Shown here one piece after another: positions 13,254-20,794 of a stretch of DNA of 28,102 nt; the first letter of the stretch is position 1; the number at the start of each line of letters is the position of its first letter. A program made the position numbers and the translations under genes. Location: NCBI GenBank assembly GCA_905216075.1, contig CAJMSO010000003.1:1-28102 (forward strand). The letters are read 5' to 3'. The DNA is from an uncultured bacterium (GTDB taxonomy: Bacteria > Actinomycetota > Coriobacteriia > Coriobacteriales > Coriobacteriaceae). The notes below the pieces were generated by a model, which made no database searches, was not told where the DNA came from, and worked only from the letters and a program-made list of their open reading frames with translations.

Positions 13254-15173
13254 CTACTCCAGCTCAAACGCTCCGGTATAGAGCTGGTAGTAATACCCGC
13301 GCTTGGCGATCAGCTCGTCGTGGTTGCCGCGCTCGATGATGCGGCCGTGGTCCAGACAGATGATCGCGTCGGAGTTGCGCACGGTGGACAGGCGGTGTGC
13401 GATGACAAACGTCGTGCGGCCTTCCATGAGCTTGTCCATGCCGGCCTGCACGATAGCCTCGGTGCGGGTATCGATGCTCGACGTGGCCTCGTCCAGAATC
13501 ATTGCCGGCGGATCGGCGACGGCGGCGCGTGCGATCGAAATCAGCTGACGCTGGCCCTGCGACAGCTGCGCGCCGTTGCCGGTGAGCATGGTGTCGTAGC
13601 CGTCGGGCAGGCGGGTGATAAAGTCGTCCGCGCCCGCGAGCTTGGCCGCCGCGATGCACTCCTCGTCGGTGGCATCCAGATTGCCGTAGCGGATGTTATC
13701 CATCACGGTGCCGGTGAACAGGTTTACGTCCTGCAGCACCACGCCCAGCGAGCGGCGCAGGTCTGCCTTGCGGATCTTGTTGACGTTGATGCCGTCGTAG
13801 CGAATCTTGCCGTCGGCGATGTCATAGAAGCGGTTGATGAGGTTGGTGATGGTCGTCTTACCGGCACCGGTGGCGCCGACAAACGCGACCTTCTGGCCCG
13901 GCTTGGCAAACACGGACACGCCGTGCAGCACCTCGTGGTCGGGCGTGTAGCCAAAGTCGACGTTGTCCATGACCAGGTCGCCACGCAGCGGCACGTACTC
14001 GATCTCGCCGGTTGCGCGGTGCGGATGTTTCCACGCCCACATGCCGGTGTGGTGGTCGGCCTCCTCGAGCTGCCAGGTGTCGGGGTTGACCTGCGCGTTG
14101 ACGAGCGTCACATAGCCTTCGTCGGCTTCGGGCTCCTCGTCGATGAGCTCAAAGATGCGGTCGGCGCCGGCGAGGCCCATGACCACTGCGTTGATCTGCT
14201 GCGAGATCTGACCGATCTGTCCGCAGAACTGCTTGGTCATGTTGAGGAGCGGCACTACGACGGCGATGGACAGCGTCATGCCCGAGATGCTCAGATTGGG
14301 CACGCCCAGCGCCAGGAAAATGCCGCCTGCCAGTGCGACCAGCACGTAGAGCAGGTTGCCCAGGTTCATAAGGATAGGCATGAGGATGTTGGCGTACATG
14401 TTGGCCTTCTGCGAGACCTCGAAGAGCTTTTCGTTGCGCTCGTCAAAATCGGCCTCGGCGGCAGACTCGTGGCAGAATGCCTTGACGACCTTCTGGCCGT
14501 TCATGACTTCCTCGATATGGCCCTCGACCACGCCGAGCTCGGTCTGCTGCGCAATGAAGAAGCGCGCGGAGTTGGAGCCGAGCAGCTTGGTCATAAAGGT
14601 CATAAAGGCGACGCCGGCCACAATGACCAGGCACATCCACACGCTGTAGTACAGCATGATAAAGAACACCGTGACGATGACGATGGTCGTCATGAGCAGG
14701 TTGGGCAGCGACTGGCTGATCATCTGGCGCAGCGTGTCGATGTCGTTGGTGTAGTGGCTCATGATGTCGCCGCGCTGATGCGTGTCGAAGTAGCGAATCG
14801 GCAGGTCCTGCATACGGTTGAACATCTTCTCGCGCAGCTTTTCGAGCGAGCCCTGCGTGACGATGGCCATGGCGCGGTTCCAGAAGAGCGAAGACAGGAT
14901 GCCGATGCCGTAGATGCAGGCGAGGGTGGTCACGAGCTGTGCGATCTTGGGCTGTGCGGCTTCCCAATCGCCCGACTGCCACGATTCGCTAATAATCTGC
15001 AGAGCGCTCTGAAGGAAGGTCGCACCGATGGAGTTGATGATGGCGCAGAGCACCACGCCGACAACGACGAGGGGCAAAAGCACGGGGTAGAAGCCAAAGA
15101 GCGTCTTGATGAGGCGCGACATGGTGCCGCCCTTGCGGTTGAGTGCGCGCTCGGCGGTCGTTGCCTTACTCAT
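13254..15173 (-). CDS. ABC exporter half-transporter (canonical ATP site), second subunit
   Basis: The 639-residue half-transporter has an ABC membrane domain (six helices, about residues 20-330) and a C-terminal ATPase domain. Walker A GATGAGKTT lies at 433-441, the signature is LSQGQRQ, and Walker B ends in ILDEATSSID with the catalytic Glu present. A 35-residue insertion before the ATPase domain (VNPDTWQLEEADHHTGMWAW region) is typical of this exporter subgroup. The start overlaps the upstream ABC gene by eight bases (ATGAGTAA), so the two are translationally coupled. Together they form a heterodimer of the BmrCD/LmrCD/TM287-288 type, exporting drugs, lipids or peptides. The cargo is unknown. 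A MarR regulator heads the operon, which suggests inducible efflux. Confidence 0.9.
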   Translation of the reverse strand: MSKATTAERALNRKGGTMSRLIKTLFGFYPVLLPLVVVGVVLCAIINSIGATFLQSALQIISESWQSGDWEAAQPKIAQLVTTLACIYGIGILSSLFWNRAMAIVTQGSLEKLREKMFNRMQDLPIRYFDTHQRGDIMSHYTNDIDTLRQMISQSLPNLLMTTIVIVTVFFIMLYYSVWMCLVIVAGVAFMTFMTKLLGSNSARFFIAQQTELGVVEGHIEEVMNGQKVVKAFCHESAAEADFDERNEKLFEVSQKANMYANILMPILMNLGNLLYVLVALAGGIFLALGVPNLSISGMTLSIAVVVPLLNMTKQFCGQIGQISQQINAVVMGLAGADRIFELIDEEPEADEGYVTLVNAQVNPDTWQLEEADHHTGMWAWKHPHRATGEIEYVPLRGDLVMDNVDFGYTPDHEVLHGVSVFAKPGQKVAFVGATGAGKTTITNLINRFYDIADGKIRYDGINVNKIRKADLRRSLGVVLQDVNLFTGTVMDNIRYGNLDATDEECIAAAKLAGADDFITRLPDGYDTMLTGNGAQLSQGQRQLISIARAAVADPPAMILDEATSSIDTRTEAIVQAGMDKLMEGRTTFVIAHRLSTVRNSDAIICLDHGRIIERGNHDELIAKRGYYYQLYTGAFELE

Positions 15174-16980
15174 GTGCCTCGCCTCCTTCCTGGGTCTGAG
15201 CTTGCGTTACGGATGCCTCGGTGTCGGCCTCGACGGCTCCTTCGCCCTCGGCAGACATCTTGTTTTGCGAGGTAAAGGTCTCGCGGTAGATCTCGCTCGT
15301 CTTGAGCAGCTCGTCATGGTTGCCGATCTGCGCGATACGGCCACCCTCCATGACGATGATGCGATCGGCGTCCTGCACGGAGCTGATGCGCTGGGCGATG
15401 ATGAGCTTGGTCGTGTTGGGCAGATAGCTTGCCAACCCTGCGCGGATCTTGGCGTCGGTCTTGGTGTCGACAGCGCTGGTGGAGTCGTCCAGGATTAAGA
15501 TCTTGGGGCGACGCAGCAGGGCACGCGCAATGCACAGGCGCTGCTTCTGACCGCCGGAAACATTGGAGCCGCCCTGTTCGATCCAGGTGTCATAGCCCTT
15601 GGGGAAGCCATCGACAAACTCGTCGGCGCAGGCCAGATGTGCCGCCTCGCGGACTTCCTCGTCGGTGGCGTTCGGGTCGCCCCAGCGCAGGTTCTCGGCA
15701 ATGGTGCCGCTAAACAGCACGTTTTTCTGCAGCACCATGGCCACTTGGTGGCGCAGCGCGTCCAGGTCGTAGTCGCGTACGTCCATGCCGCCCACGCGCA
15801 CGGTGCCTTCGGTGGCGTCGTACAGACGGGCGATGAGGTTTACAAGCGTGGACTTGGCCGAGCCGGTACCGCCGATGATACCGATGGTCTCGCCGCTCTT
15901 AATGTGCAGGTCGATATCGTCGAGCGCCTGGCGCTTCGCATGCGCGGAATACTTAAAGCTCACGTGGTCAAAGTCGATGGAACCGTCGGCAACCTCGAGC
16001 ACGGGCTCGGCGGGATCGGCGATCGTGGGCTCGGCGGCCAGCACCTCGGTAATGCGGTGCGCCGATTCGTCGGCCATGGTCACCATGACAAAGATCATCG
16101 ACAGCTGCATCAGGCTCATGAGGATCGCGAAGCCATAGGTAAAGATCGAGGAGAGCTGGCCCACGTCGAACAGCGTGCCCTGGCTCGTGATGATGAGCTT
16201 GGATCCCAGGTAGATGATGATGACAAATGCGCCGTTGACGCAGATGTTCATCATGGGGTTGTTAAAGGCGAGCAGCTTCTCGGCGCGGGTGAAGTCCATC
16301 TGGACGTCGTGCGCGGCGGTGGCGAACTTCTCCTTCTCAAAGTCTTCGCGCACGTAGCTCTTGACCACGCGCATGCCGGTGACGTTTTCCTCGACGGACT
16401 CGTTAAGGGCGTCGTACTTGTGGAACACGCGCGAGAAGATGGGGCGTACCTTAAAGATGATAAAGAACAGTCCAAAGCCCAGCAGCGGAATGATGACCAG
16501 GTAGACCATGGCGACGCTGCCGCCCATGGCGTAGGCCATGGCAAAGGCAAAGACCAGCACCAGCGGCGCGCGCACGGCGATGCGGATGAGCATCATAAAG
16601 GCCTGCTGCACGTTGTTGATGTCGGTGGTGAGGCGGGTGACGAGCGAGGAGCTCGAGAACTCATCGATGTTGGCAAAGCTGAACGTCTGGATCTTGTAGA
16701 ACAGGTCGTGACGCAGGTTCTTGGCGAAGCCGCAGCTCGCATGACTGCAGGTGACGCCGGCAGCGGCACCAAAAGCGAGCGACGTCAGTGCGATGAGCAC
16801 CAAAAAGCCTGCGGTGGGAAGCATCTGGGCGACGGTGGCACCGTCTTTGATGGCGTCGATCATGTCGGCGGTGATAAACGGGACCATCATTTCGCAGAGC
16901 ACCTCGCCAAGCACCAGCAGCGGCGTGGCGATCGTGACCGTCTTGTAATCGCGGATGCTTCCCATGAGGGTTTTAATCAT
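15166..16980 (-). CDS. ABC exporter half-transporter (degenerate ATP site), first subunit
   Basis: The 604-residue protein has six membrane helices followed by an ATPase domain with Walker A GGTGSAKST and signature VSGGQKQR. Walker B ends ILILDDSTSAVD, where Asp replaces the catalytic Glu. One weakened ATP site is the hallmark of heterodimeric exporters, whose partner here is the next gene. An acidic tail rich in Glu and Ala follows residue 575. Its start ATG overlaps the MarR stop by eight bases (ATGATTAA), and its own end overlaps the next gene by eight, so the three genes are tightly coupled. The substrate cannot be read from sequence. Confidence 0.9.
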   Translation of the reverse strand: MIKTLMGSIRDYKTVTIATPLLVLGEVLCEMMVPFITADMIDAIKDGATVAQMLPTAGFLVLIALTSLAFGAAAGVTCSHASCGFAKNLRHDLFYKIQTFSFANIDEFSSSSLVTRLTTDINNVQQAFMMLIRIAVRAPLVLVFAFAMAYAMGGSVAMVYLVIIPLLGFGLFFIIFKVRPIFSRVFHKYDALNESVEENVTGMRVVKSYVREDFEKEKFATAAHDVQMDFTRAEKLLAFNNPMMNICVNGAFVIIIYLGSKLIITSQGTLFDVGQLSSIFTYGFAILMSLMQLSMIFVMVTMADESAHRITEVLAAEPTIADPAEPVLEVADGSIDFDHVSFKYSAHAKRQALDDIDLHIKSGETIGIIGGTGSAKSTLVNLIARLYDATEGTVRVGGMDVRDYDLDALRHQVAMVLQKNVLFSGTIAENLRWGDPNATDEEVREAAHLACADEFVDGFPKGYDTWIEQGGSNVSGGQKQRLCIARALLRRPKILILDDSTSAVDTKTDAKIRAGLASYLPNTTKLIIAQRISSVQDADRIIVMEGGRIAQIGNHDELLKTSEIYRETFTSQNKMSAEGEGAVEADTEASVTQAQTQEGGEAHE

Positions 16981-17479
16981 CCAGTTCCTCCCAGGTTACG
17001 CGGATTTTTTCGAGCATCTCGGCGAGCTGTTCGCGCTCGTCGTGCGTAAGGGCGCTAAAGGCCTGTTCCCTAAAGCGAATGCGGGCTGCCTGCTCAACAC
17101 GGGCCTTTTCCCATCCCGCTTCGGTCAGGCGGATGGTGAGCTGCCGACGGTCTTTGGGATTGCGACTGCGCTCGATAAGACCGCCCAGTTCGAGCTTGGA
17201 CAGAATCTCGGAAGGGGACCCTGGCTTGAGGTCGAAGTGCATGCCGAGCTCCTGTTGGGACAGCTCGCCGGTCGGCTGCTTGGCGAGTAGGCAGACAATA
17301 GGCGCCTTGCCAGATATGCCGCCGCCGTGAAAATGCATGTAATGGCCGCAAAAACCCAGGCCGCTCAGGATGCGCTTGGCGAGTTTGTCTTCGGCGCTGA
17401 CCGCTTCGGGTACATCCGCCGGCTGTGACGGGTCGCCGCCGGGCCCGTGCGAACAAAGGTTAAGAGGTTCATCGCACAT
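16973..17479 (-). CDS. MarR-family transcriptional regulator of the ABC exporter operon
   Basis: The 168-residue protein has a winged helix-turn-helix: LSQQELGMHFDLKPGSPSEI is the recognition region, and NPKDRRQLTIRLTEAG is the typical MarR wing. The N-terminus is longer than usual and contains Cys2 and Cys9, with more Cys and His residues near 45-52 (GFCGHYMHFHGGG). A metal or redox input is possible but unproven. The ATG at 17479-17477 is the first available start, as an in-frame stop lies two codons upstream; the AAAGGAG box is rather far (about 12 bases). It is first in the operon with the two ABC genes and probably represses it until a toxic ligand binds. Confidence 0.88.
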   Translation of the reverse strand: MCDEPLNLCSHGPGGDPSQPADVPEAVSAEDKLAKRILSGLGFCGHYMHFHGGGISGKAPIVCLLAKQPTGELSQQELGMHFDLKPGSPSEILSKLELGGLIERSRNPKDRRQLTIRLTEAGWEKARVEQAARIRFREQAFSALTHDEREQLAEMLEKIRVTWEELDD

Positions 17480-17503
17480 GAATCAGTGTTGCTCCTTTCT
17501 TTA

Positions 17504-17563
17504 GTTAGGTAGTGGAATTGTTTTGTGCCTAACCAATTTAGGAGTGTGAGAAATCAATGTCAA
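17504..17563 (-). promoter_or_regulatory. Promoter and probable MarR operator of the exporter operon
   Basis: On the minus strand a consensus TTGACA (17563-17558) and TAAATT (17540-17535) are spaced 17 bases apart. An inverted repeat GTTAGG...CCTAAC (17504-17509 and 17528-17533) overlaps the expected transcription start. A repressor bound there would block initiation, which suits autoregulation by MarR. Confidence 0.6.
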
Positions 17564-17580
17564 GGTGCCAAACTTATTAA

Positions 17581-17608
17581 GTTACGGCGTTTTGCCAAAC
17601 GCCGTAAC
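17581..17608. repeat. Perfect 12-base hairpin upstream of marR
   Basis: GTTACGGCGTTT (17581-17592) and AAACGCCGTAAC (17597-17608) flank the loop TGCC. It lies just upstream of the exporter promoter on minus and just before structured element A on plus. Its role is unknown; there is no T run for a clear terminator. Confidence 0.8.
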
Positions 17609-17621
17609 CGCTCGACGCTGC

Positions 17622-17719
17622 AAACGCTCCTAAGCGGCAATCTGGCGTTCAATCGTCGGGCATGGCCACAAGGCCTATGCCCTCCTCTTTCACGCCACCT
17701 TGCTCGCTTAGGAACGTTT
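17622..17719 (+). ncRNA. Structured element, copy A (candidate conserved RNA motif)
   Basis: The 447-base gap 17480-17926 holds this element, the hairpin before it and the marR promoter. The outer stem AACGCTCCTAAGCG (17623-17636) pairs with CGCTTAGGAACGTT (17705-17718) at 13 of 14 positions. A GCAA/TTGC helix and TGGCGT/ACGCCA helix follow inward. Then come TCGTC, an inner hairpin (GGGCAT and GGCC arms, loop ACAA, bulged T, 17658-17682) and TCCTCTTTC (17683-17691). Copy B (13161-13242, minus) keeps the inner hairpin and both flanking strands but has a different paired outer stem. From 17720 to 17926 I see nothing beyond the ribosome site of the next gene. Confidence 0.65.
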
Positions 17720-17926
17720 TCGCTGTCCGTCCTCAACCTGTGATTCCGCCACGGTCCGTTTCGGTGCATGCAATCCCTTGGGGACGGAGGAAAAGGGATC
17801 ATTTTCCGTAACCTTTCCGCAACAATTTACCCTTCGCGCTGCTCGACTCCGCTCACAACGTCCCCTGCGCTACACTTAGTCGCACTGTGGCGCTGCTGCG
17901 CCGTGCCCGAACCAAGGGAGACCCTC

Positions 17927-18751
17927 ATGAAGAACACTCAGCTGCTGCTGATCAACGATATGTGCGGCTACGGCAAGGTCGCGCTTTCCGCCATGCTGCC
18001 GGTGCTGTCGCACATGGGCTACCGCATCCACAACCTGCCGACGGCACTTGTGTCCGATACGCTCAACTATCCCAAGTTCTACATCCACGACACCACCGAG
18101 TACGTGCGCCAGAGCCTCGCCATCTGGGAGGAGCTCGGCTTTGAGTTCGACGCCATCTCTACCGGCTTTATCGTGACCGAGGAAGAGACGCGCATCATTT
18201 CGGACTTCTGCCACCGTCGCGCGCAAAAGGGTACCAAGGTGTTCGTCGACCCCATCATGGGCGACAACGGCAAGCTCTACGCCGGCGTGCCCGAGTCCAC
18301 GATCGGTCTCATGCGCAGCCTGCTCGAGTGCGCCGACTATGCGGTGCCAAACTACACCGAGGCGTGCCTGCTCACCGATACGCCCATTGCCGAGCAAATC
18401 ACGCCCGATGAGGGCCGCACTCTTGTGGATGCCGTGCGTGCCCTGGGCGCCAAGTCGGTGGTCATTACGAGCGCTGTGGTCGACGGTGCGAATGTCGTCA
18501 TCGGTTACGACCATGTGGCGGGGGAGCACTTCACGATTCCCTTTGAGCTCATTCCGGTCTATTTCCCGGGCACGGGCGACACGTTCTCGGCGGTGCTCGT
18601 CGGCCGCGTTATGGCCGGTTGGAGCCTGCAGCGCGCGACGTCCGATGCCATGCGCGTGGTGGCTGGGCTTATCGAGCGCAATGCCGACCAAGAGGACAAG
18701 TCGGCTGGCCTTCCCATCGAGGCCTGCCTGGATGTGATTGACCATGAGTAA
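17927..18751 (+). CDS. pdxY: Pyridoxal/pyridoxamine kinase (PdxY-like, ribokinase superfamily)
   Basis: The 274-residue protein starts at ATG 17927, six bases after AAGGGAG; an earlier in-frame ATG at 17768 would run through the non-coding gap and is rejected. It has the N-terminal INDMCGYGKVALSAMLPVLS segment, VDPIMGDNGKLY in the middle and the FPGTGDTFSAV anion-hole box with the catalytic Asp218, all as in PdxY/PdxK kinases. It should phosphorylate vitamin B6 vitamers with ATP in the cytoplasm, a salvage step to pyridoxal phosphate. The related hydroxymethylpyrimidine kinases share the fold, but the DMCGYG start favours the pyridoxal group. The last eight bases overlap the next gene. Confidence 0.85.
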   Translation: MKNTQLLLINDMCGYGKVALSAMLPVLSHMGYRIHNLPTALVSDTLNYPKFYIHDTTEYVRQSLAIWEELGFEFDAISTGFIVTEEETRIISDFCHRRAQKGTKVFVDPIMGDNGKLYAGVPESTIGLMRSLLECADYAVPNYTEACLLTDTPIAEQITPDEGRTLVDAVRALGAKSVVITSAVVDGANVVIGYDHVAGEHFTIPFELIPVYFPGTGDTFSAVLVGRVMAGWSLQRATSDAMRVVAGLIERNADQEDKSAGLPIEACLDVIDHE

Positions 18752-19073
18752 TGCTGGCGAGGGCGGCGCCAAGCCTGCGGGCGAGAACAAGCCGCTCGGC
18801 GCGCCGCGGGGCAAGCGTCCGCGCATCCGCGTGAGCTGCGTGGACCAGCTGGGTGCGTGCCGCTGCCACCATGGTCACAAGCCGGGCGACGTTTTTGACT
18901 TCGACCGAGACCGCGGCAAGATGTGCGCCATGGCCTGCCATGTGGGCTTTCCCTATATCGATATCCTGCGCTATGGCGGAACCGTGCCTGGCAACGAGCC
19001 CGGCACGGCAAAGTTCTGCTGCCCCGAGGTCGATACGCTGAACGTTTGGCTCGCCGAGATCGTTGACGAGTAG
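18744..19073 (+). CDS. TIGR04076-family small Cys-rich protein
   Basis: The 109-residue product begins at ATG 18744, overlapping the kinase stop by eight bases (ATGAGTAA), so translation is probably coupled. A basic, Gly/Pro-rich leader of about 25 residues precedes a conserved domain: RIRVSCVDQLGACRCHHGHK, then GDVFDFD, MCAMACHVGFPYIDILRYGG and FCCPEV. The layout of Cys residues and the (W/F)PYIDILRYGG block resemble the TIGR04076 family, whose function is unknown. The seven Cys with nearby His residues could bind metal. The pairing with a vitamin B6 kinase may be only a shared transcript. I cannot assign a function. Confidence 0.75.
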   Translation: MSNAGEGGAKPAGENKPLGAPRGKRPRIRVSCVDQLGACRCHHGHKPGDVFDFDRDRGKMCAMACHVGFPYIDILRYGGTVPGNEPGTAKFCCPEVDTLNVWLAEIVDE

Positions 19074-19081
19074 TCGAGCGC

Positions 19082-19114
19082 AATGTGACAAAGGGACAGC
19101 CCCTTTGACACATT
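19082..19114. repeat. Dispersed palindrome, copy 2
   Basis: AATGTGACAAAGGG (19082-19095) faces CCCTTTGACACATT (19101-19114), 13 of 14 pairs, around ACAGC. It lies nine bases after the TIGR04076 stop and upstream of the AAA ATPase gene, whose other side carries copy 3. Confidence 0.85.
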
Positions 19115-19155
19115 CGCCGGTGGTGCCCCTTCTTTTGCTTATAATCTCAAATCTC

Positions 19156-19236
19156 TGCATTTCATCTGATTTTAGGTTCTAAAAATTCTACATTTCATCG
19201 ATAATCAAGCATATAAAACTTTGCATTTCATTCGAT
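19156..19236 (+). repeat. Three phased direct repeats upstream of the AAA ATPase gene
   Basis: TGCATTTCATCTGAT (19156), TACATTTCATCGAT (19189) and TGCATTTCATTCGAT (19222) start exactly 33 bases apart, about three helical turns. The surrounding DNA is AT-rich. A TATAAT hexamer lies just before the first (19140-19145), and TATAAA lies between the second and third. The last repeat ends about 20 bases before the start codon. They look like binding sites for one regulator on one DNA face. Confidence 0.7.
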
Positions 19237-19255
19237 GACACCGAGGGGAGAGCCT

Positions 19256-20617
19256 ATGCTGCGTAGAAAAATAGCGGCAGAGCTGGAGCGTTGGCTGAAG
19301 TCTTCCGAGCAAAAGGCCTTGTTCATTACGGGTTCTCGCCAGATTGGCAAAAGCTATTCGATTCGCGCATTTGGCAAAGCCAACCATGCAACCTACATCG
19401 AGCTTAACCTCATGGAAAACCGCCAGGCAAAAGATGCTCTTCTCGAGGCGCGGGATGCCGATGATTTCATCAGCAGGGTGACGCTTCTTTCGGGAAAGTC
19501 GATTGCGCCAGGCAAAACGCTCGTGTTTATCGATGAGGTCCAAGAGGCCCCCGACATCATGACGATGGCAAAGTTCCTTGTTGAGGACGGGAGGTGCCGT
19601 TGGGCGTTTTCGGGGTCAATGCTCGGGACTCAGTTCAAGGGCGTCAGGTCCTATCCCGTGGGGTATGTTCACGAGCTTAGGATGTTCCCGCTCGATTTTG
19701 AGGAGTTTTGCTGGGCAATCGGGGTGAGCGAGGGGGCTCGCCAAACGATACGTGACGCGTGTATCAGCGAGAGGCCCATTCCTGATTACATTCATGACGC
19801 GATGATGGCAAACTTCAGGACCTATACCGTTGTCGGCGGAATGCCGGAGGTCGTGCAACGTTTCCTTGACACGCAGGGCGACCTTGCCTCTGTTCGTCAG
19901 CTACAGTCAGAGCTCAATGAACAGTACCGGCGGGATATCTCCAAGTATGCAAGCGGGCGAGCCCTTCAGGTGCAGAGCATCTACGATCAGCTCCCTATTA
20001 TGCTCGAGGGCGAAAACAAGCGCTTCGTACTCAATTCCATTGACCCCAAGGCTCACTACGAGAAGTATCAGCGAGATTTTGTATGGCTTGTCGATGCCGG
20101 CGTTGCTCTCAAAGCCGATATCGTAACCGAGCCAAAATCGCCCCTGCTCAAGACGGCACGGCCATCGCAGTTCAAGCTATATCAATCGGATACGGGCATG
20201 TTGATGGCGCGCTACCCCGTTGGAGTCGCCCAAGCGGCGTATCTTGATAGCAAGGAGCCCAATCTGGGCGGCATTTACGAAAACGTGGTGGCCCAGCAGC
20301 TGGCTGCCCAAAATCGCCAGCTTTACTACTATCAGACAAAAAAGCGCGGTGAAGTGGACTTTGTGGTCGATGGACCGGATGGGACGGCTGTTCCGATCGA
20401 GGTTAAATCGGGCTCCTATTACCATGCGCACGCTGCGCTCGGTCATGTGCTTGATACGGCTGAATATGGCGTAAGGCTCGGGATTGTTTTCTCGAGAGGC
20501 AACGTTGAGCGCAACGGAGCGGTTCTCTATTTGCCGCTATATGCGACCTGGGCCCTTTCGGATGTTTTGGGCGACTCCTGCGCCGAGGGGATAAAGCTGG
20601 AGGTCAAGCCGGTCTAG
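19256..20617 (+). CDS. AAA-family ATPase with DUF4143 domain
   Basis: The 453-residue protein starts at ATG 19256 after GAGGGGAGAG; an in-frame ATG at 19235 overlaps the third direct repeat and is less likely. Walker A is GSRQIGKS (residues 26-33) and Walker B is VFIDEVQEAP. The middle carries the sensor region FSGSMLGTQF and the Y-V-H-E-L-x-M-x-P-L-D-F-E-E-F segment of this family. The C-terminal part is DUF4143 with GEVDFVV and VPIEVKSG, which resemble a PD-(D/E)xK nuclease core. Such proteins are common, patchy in distribution and of unclear role; defence or toxin-like roles have been suggested. Codon use is more AT-rich than in the neighbours, and the gene is bracketed by copies of one palindrome, which fits horizontal gain. 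Confidence 0.85.
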   Translation: MLRRKIAAELERWLKSSEQKALFITGSRQIGKSYSIRAFGKANHATYIELNLMENRQAKDALLEARDADDFISRVTLLSGKSIAPGKTLVFIDEVQEAPDIMTMAKFLVEDGRCRWAFSGSMLGTQFKGVRSYPVGYVHELRMFPLDFEEFCWAIGVSEGARQTIRDACISERPIPDYIHDAMMANFRTYTVVGGMPEVVQRFLDTQGDLASVRQLQSELNEQYRRDISKYASGRALQVQSIYDQLPIMLEGENKRFVLNSIDPKAHYEKYQRDFVWLVDAGVALKADIVTEPKSPLLKTARPSQFKLYQSDTGMLMARYPVGVAQAAYLDSKEPNLGGIYENVVAQQLAAQNRQLYYYQTKKRGEVDFVVDGPDGTAVPIEVKSGSYYHAHAALGHVLDTAEYGVRLGIVFSRGNVERNGAVLYLPLYATWALSDVLGDSCAEGIKLEVKPV

Positions 20618-20629
20618 GGCCAGTCTCAG

Positions 20630-20660
20630 ATGTGACAAAGGGGCAGTCCCTTTGTCACAT
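20630..20660. repeat. Dispersed palindrome, copy 3
   Basis: ATGTGACAAAGGG (20630-20642) and CCCTTTGTCACAT (20648-20660) are perfect 13-base arms around GCAGT, 12 bases after the AAA ATPase stop. Confidence 0.9.
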
Positions 20661-20664
20661 TCAT

Positions 20665-20760
20665 GAGCGTGGATTTTCTCCCACCGAGATAACGAGCGTG
20701 GATTTTCTTCCGTATAGAGCGCACTTGAACGCTCAAAGTGGGAGATTATCCACGCTCGTT
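20665..20760. repeat. Triplicated GAGCGTGGAT repeat with an inverted copy
   Basis: GAGCGTGGATTTTCTCCCA (20665-20683) is followed by a near-identical direct copy at 20694-20711. An inverted copy ends at 20760 (TGGGAGATTATCCACGCTCG, 20739-20758). The second and third copies form arms around a small GAGCG/CGCTC hairpin. The element lies between convergent genes and may act as a bidirectional terminator or be a mobile palindrome. Confidence 0.75.
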
Positions 20761-20794
20761 TTGCGCCGAAGGCGTGGCCCGCGACCTCGCTTGC

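Noticed and set aside
13320..17049. Long plus-strand open frames of 651 and 470 codons
   Set aside because: They are antisense to the two ABC genes, which have complete motifs; the plus-strand translations are His/Asp/Val-rich with no family features.
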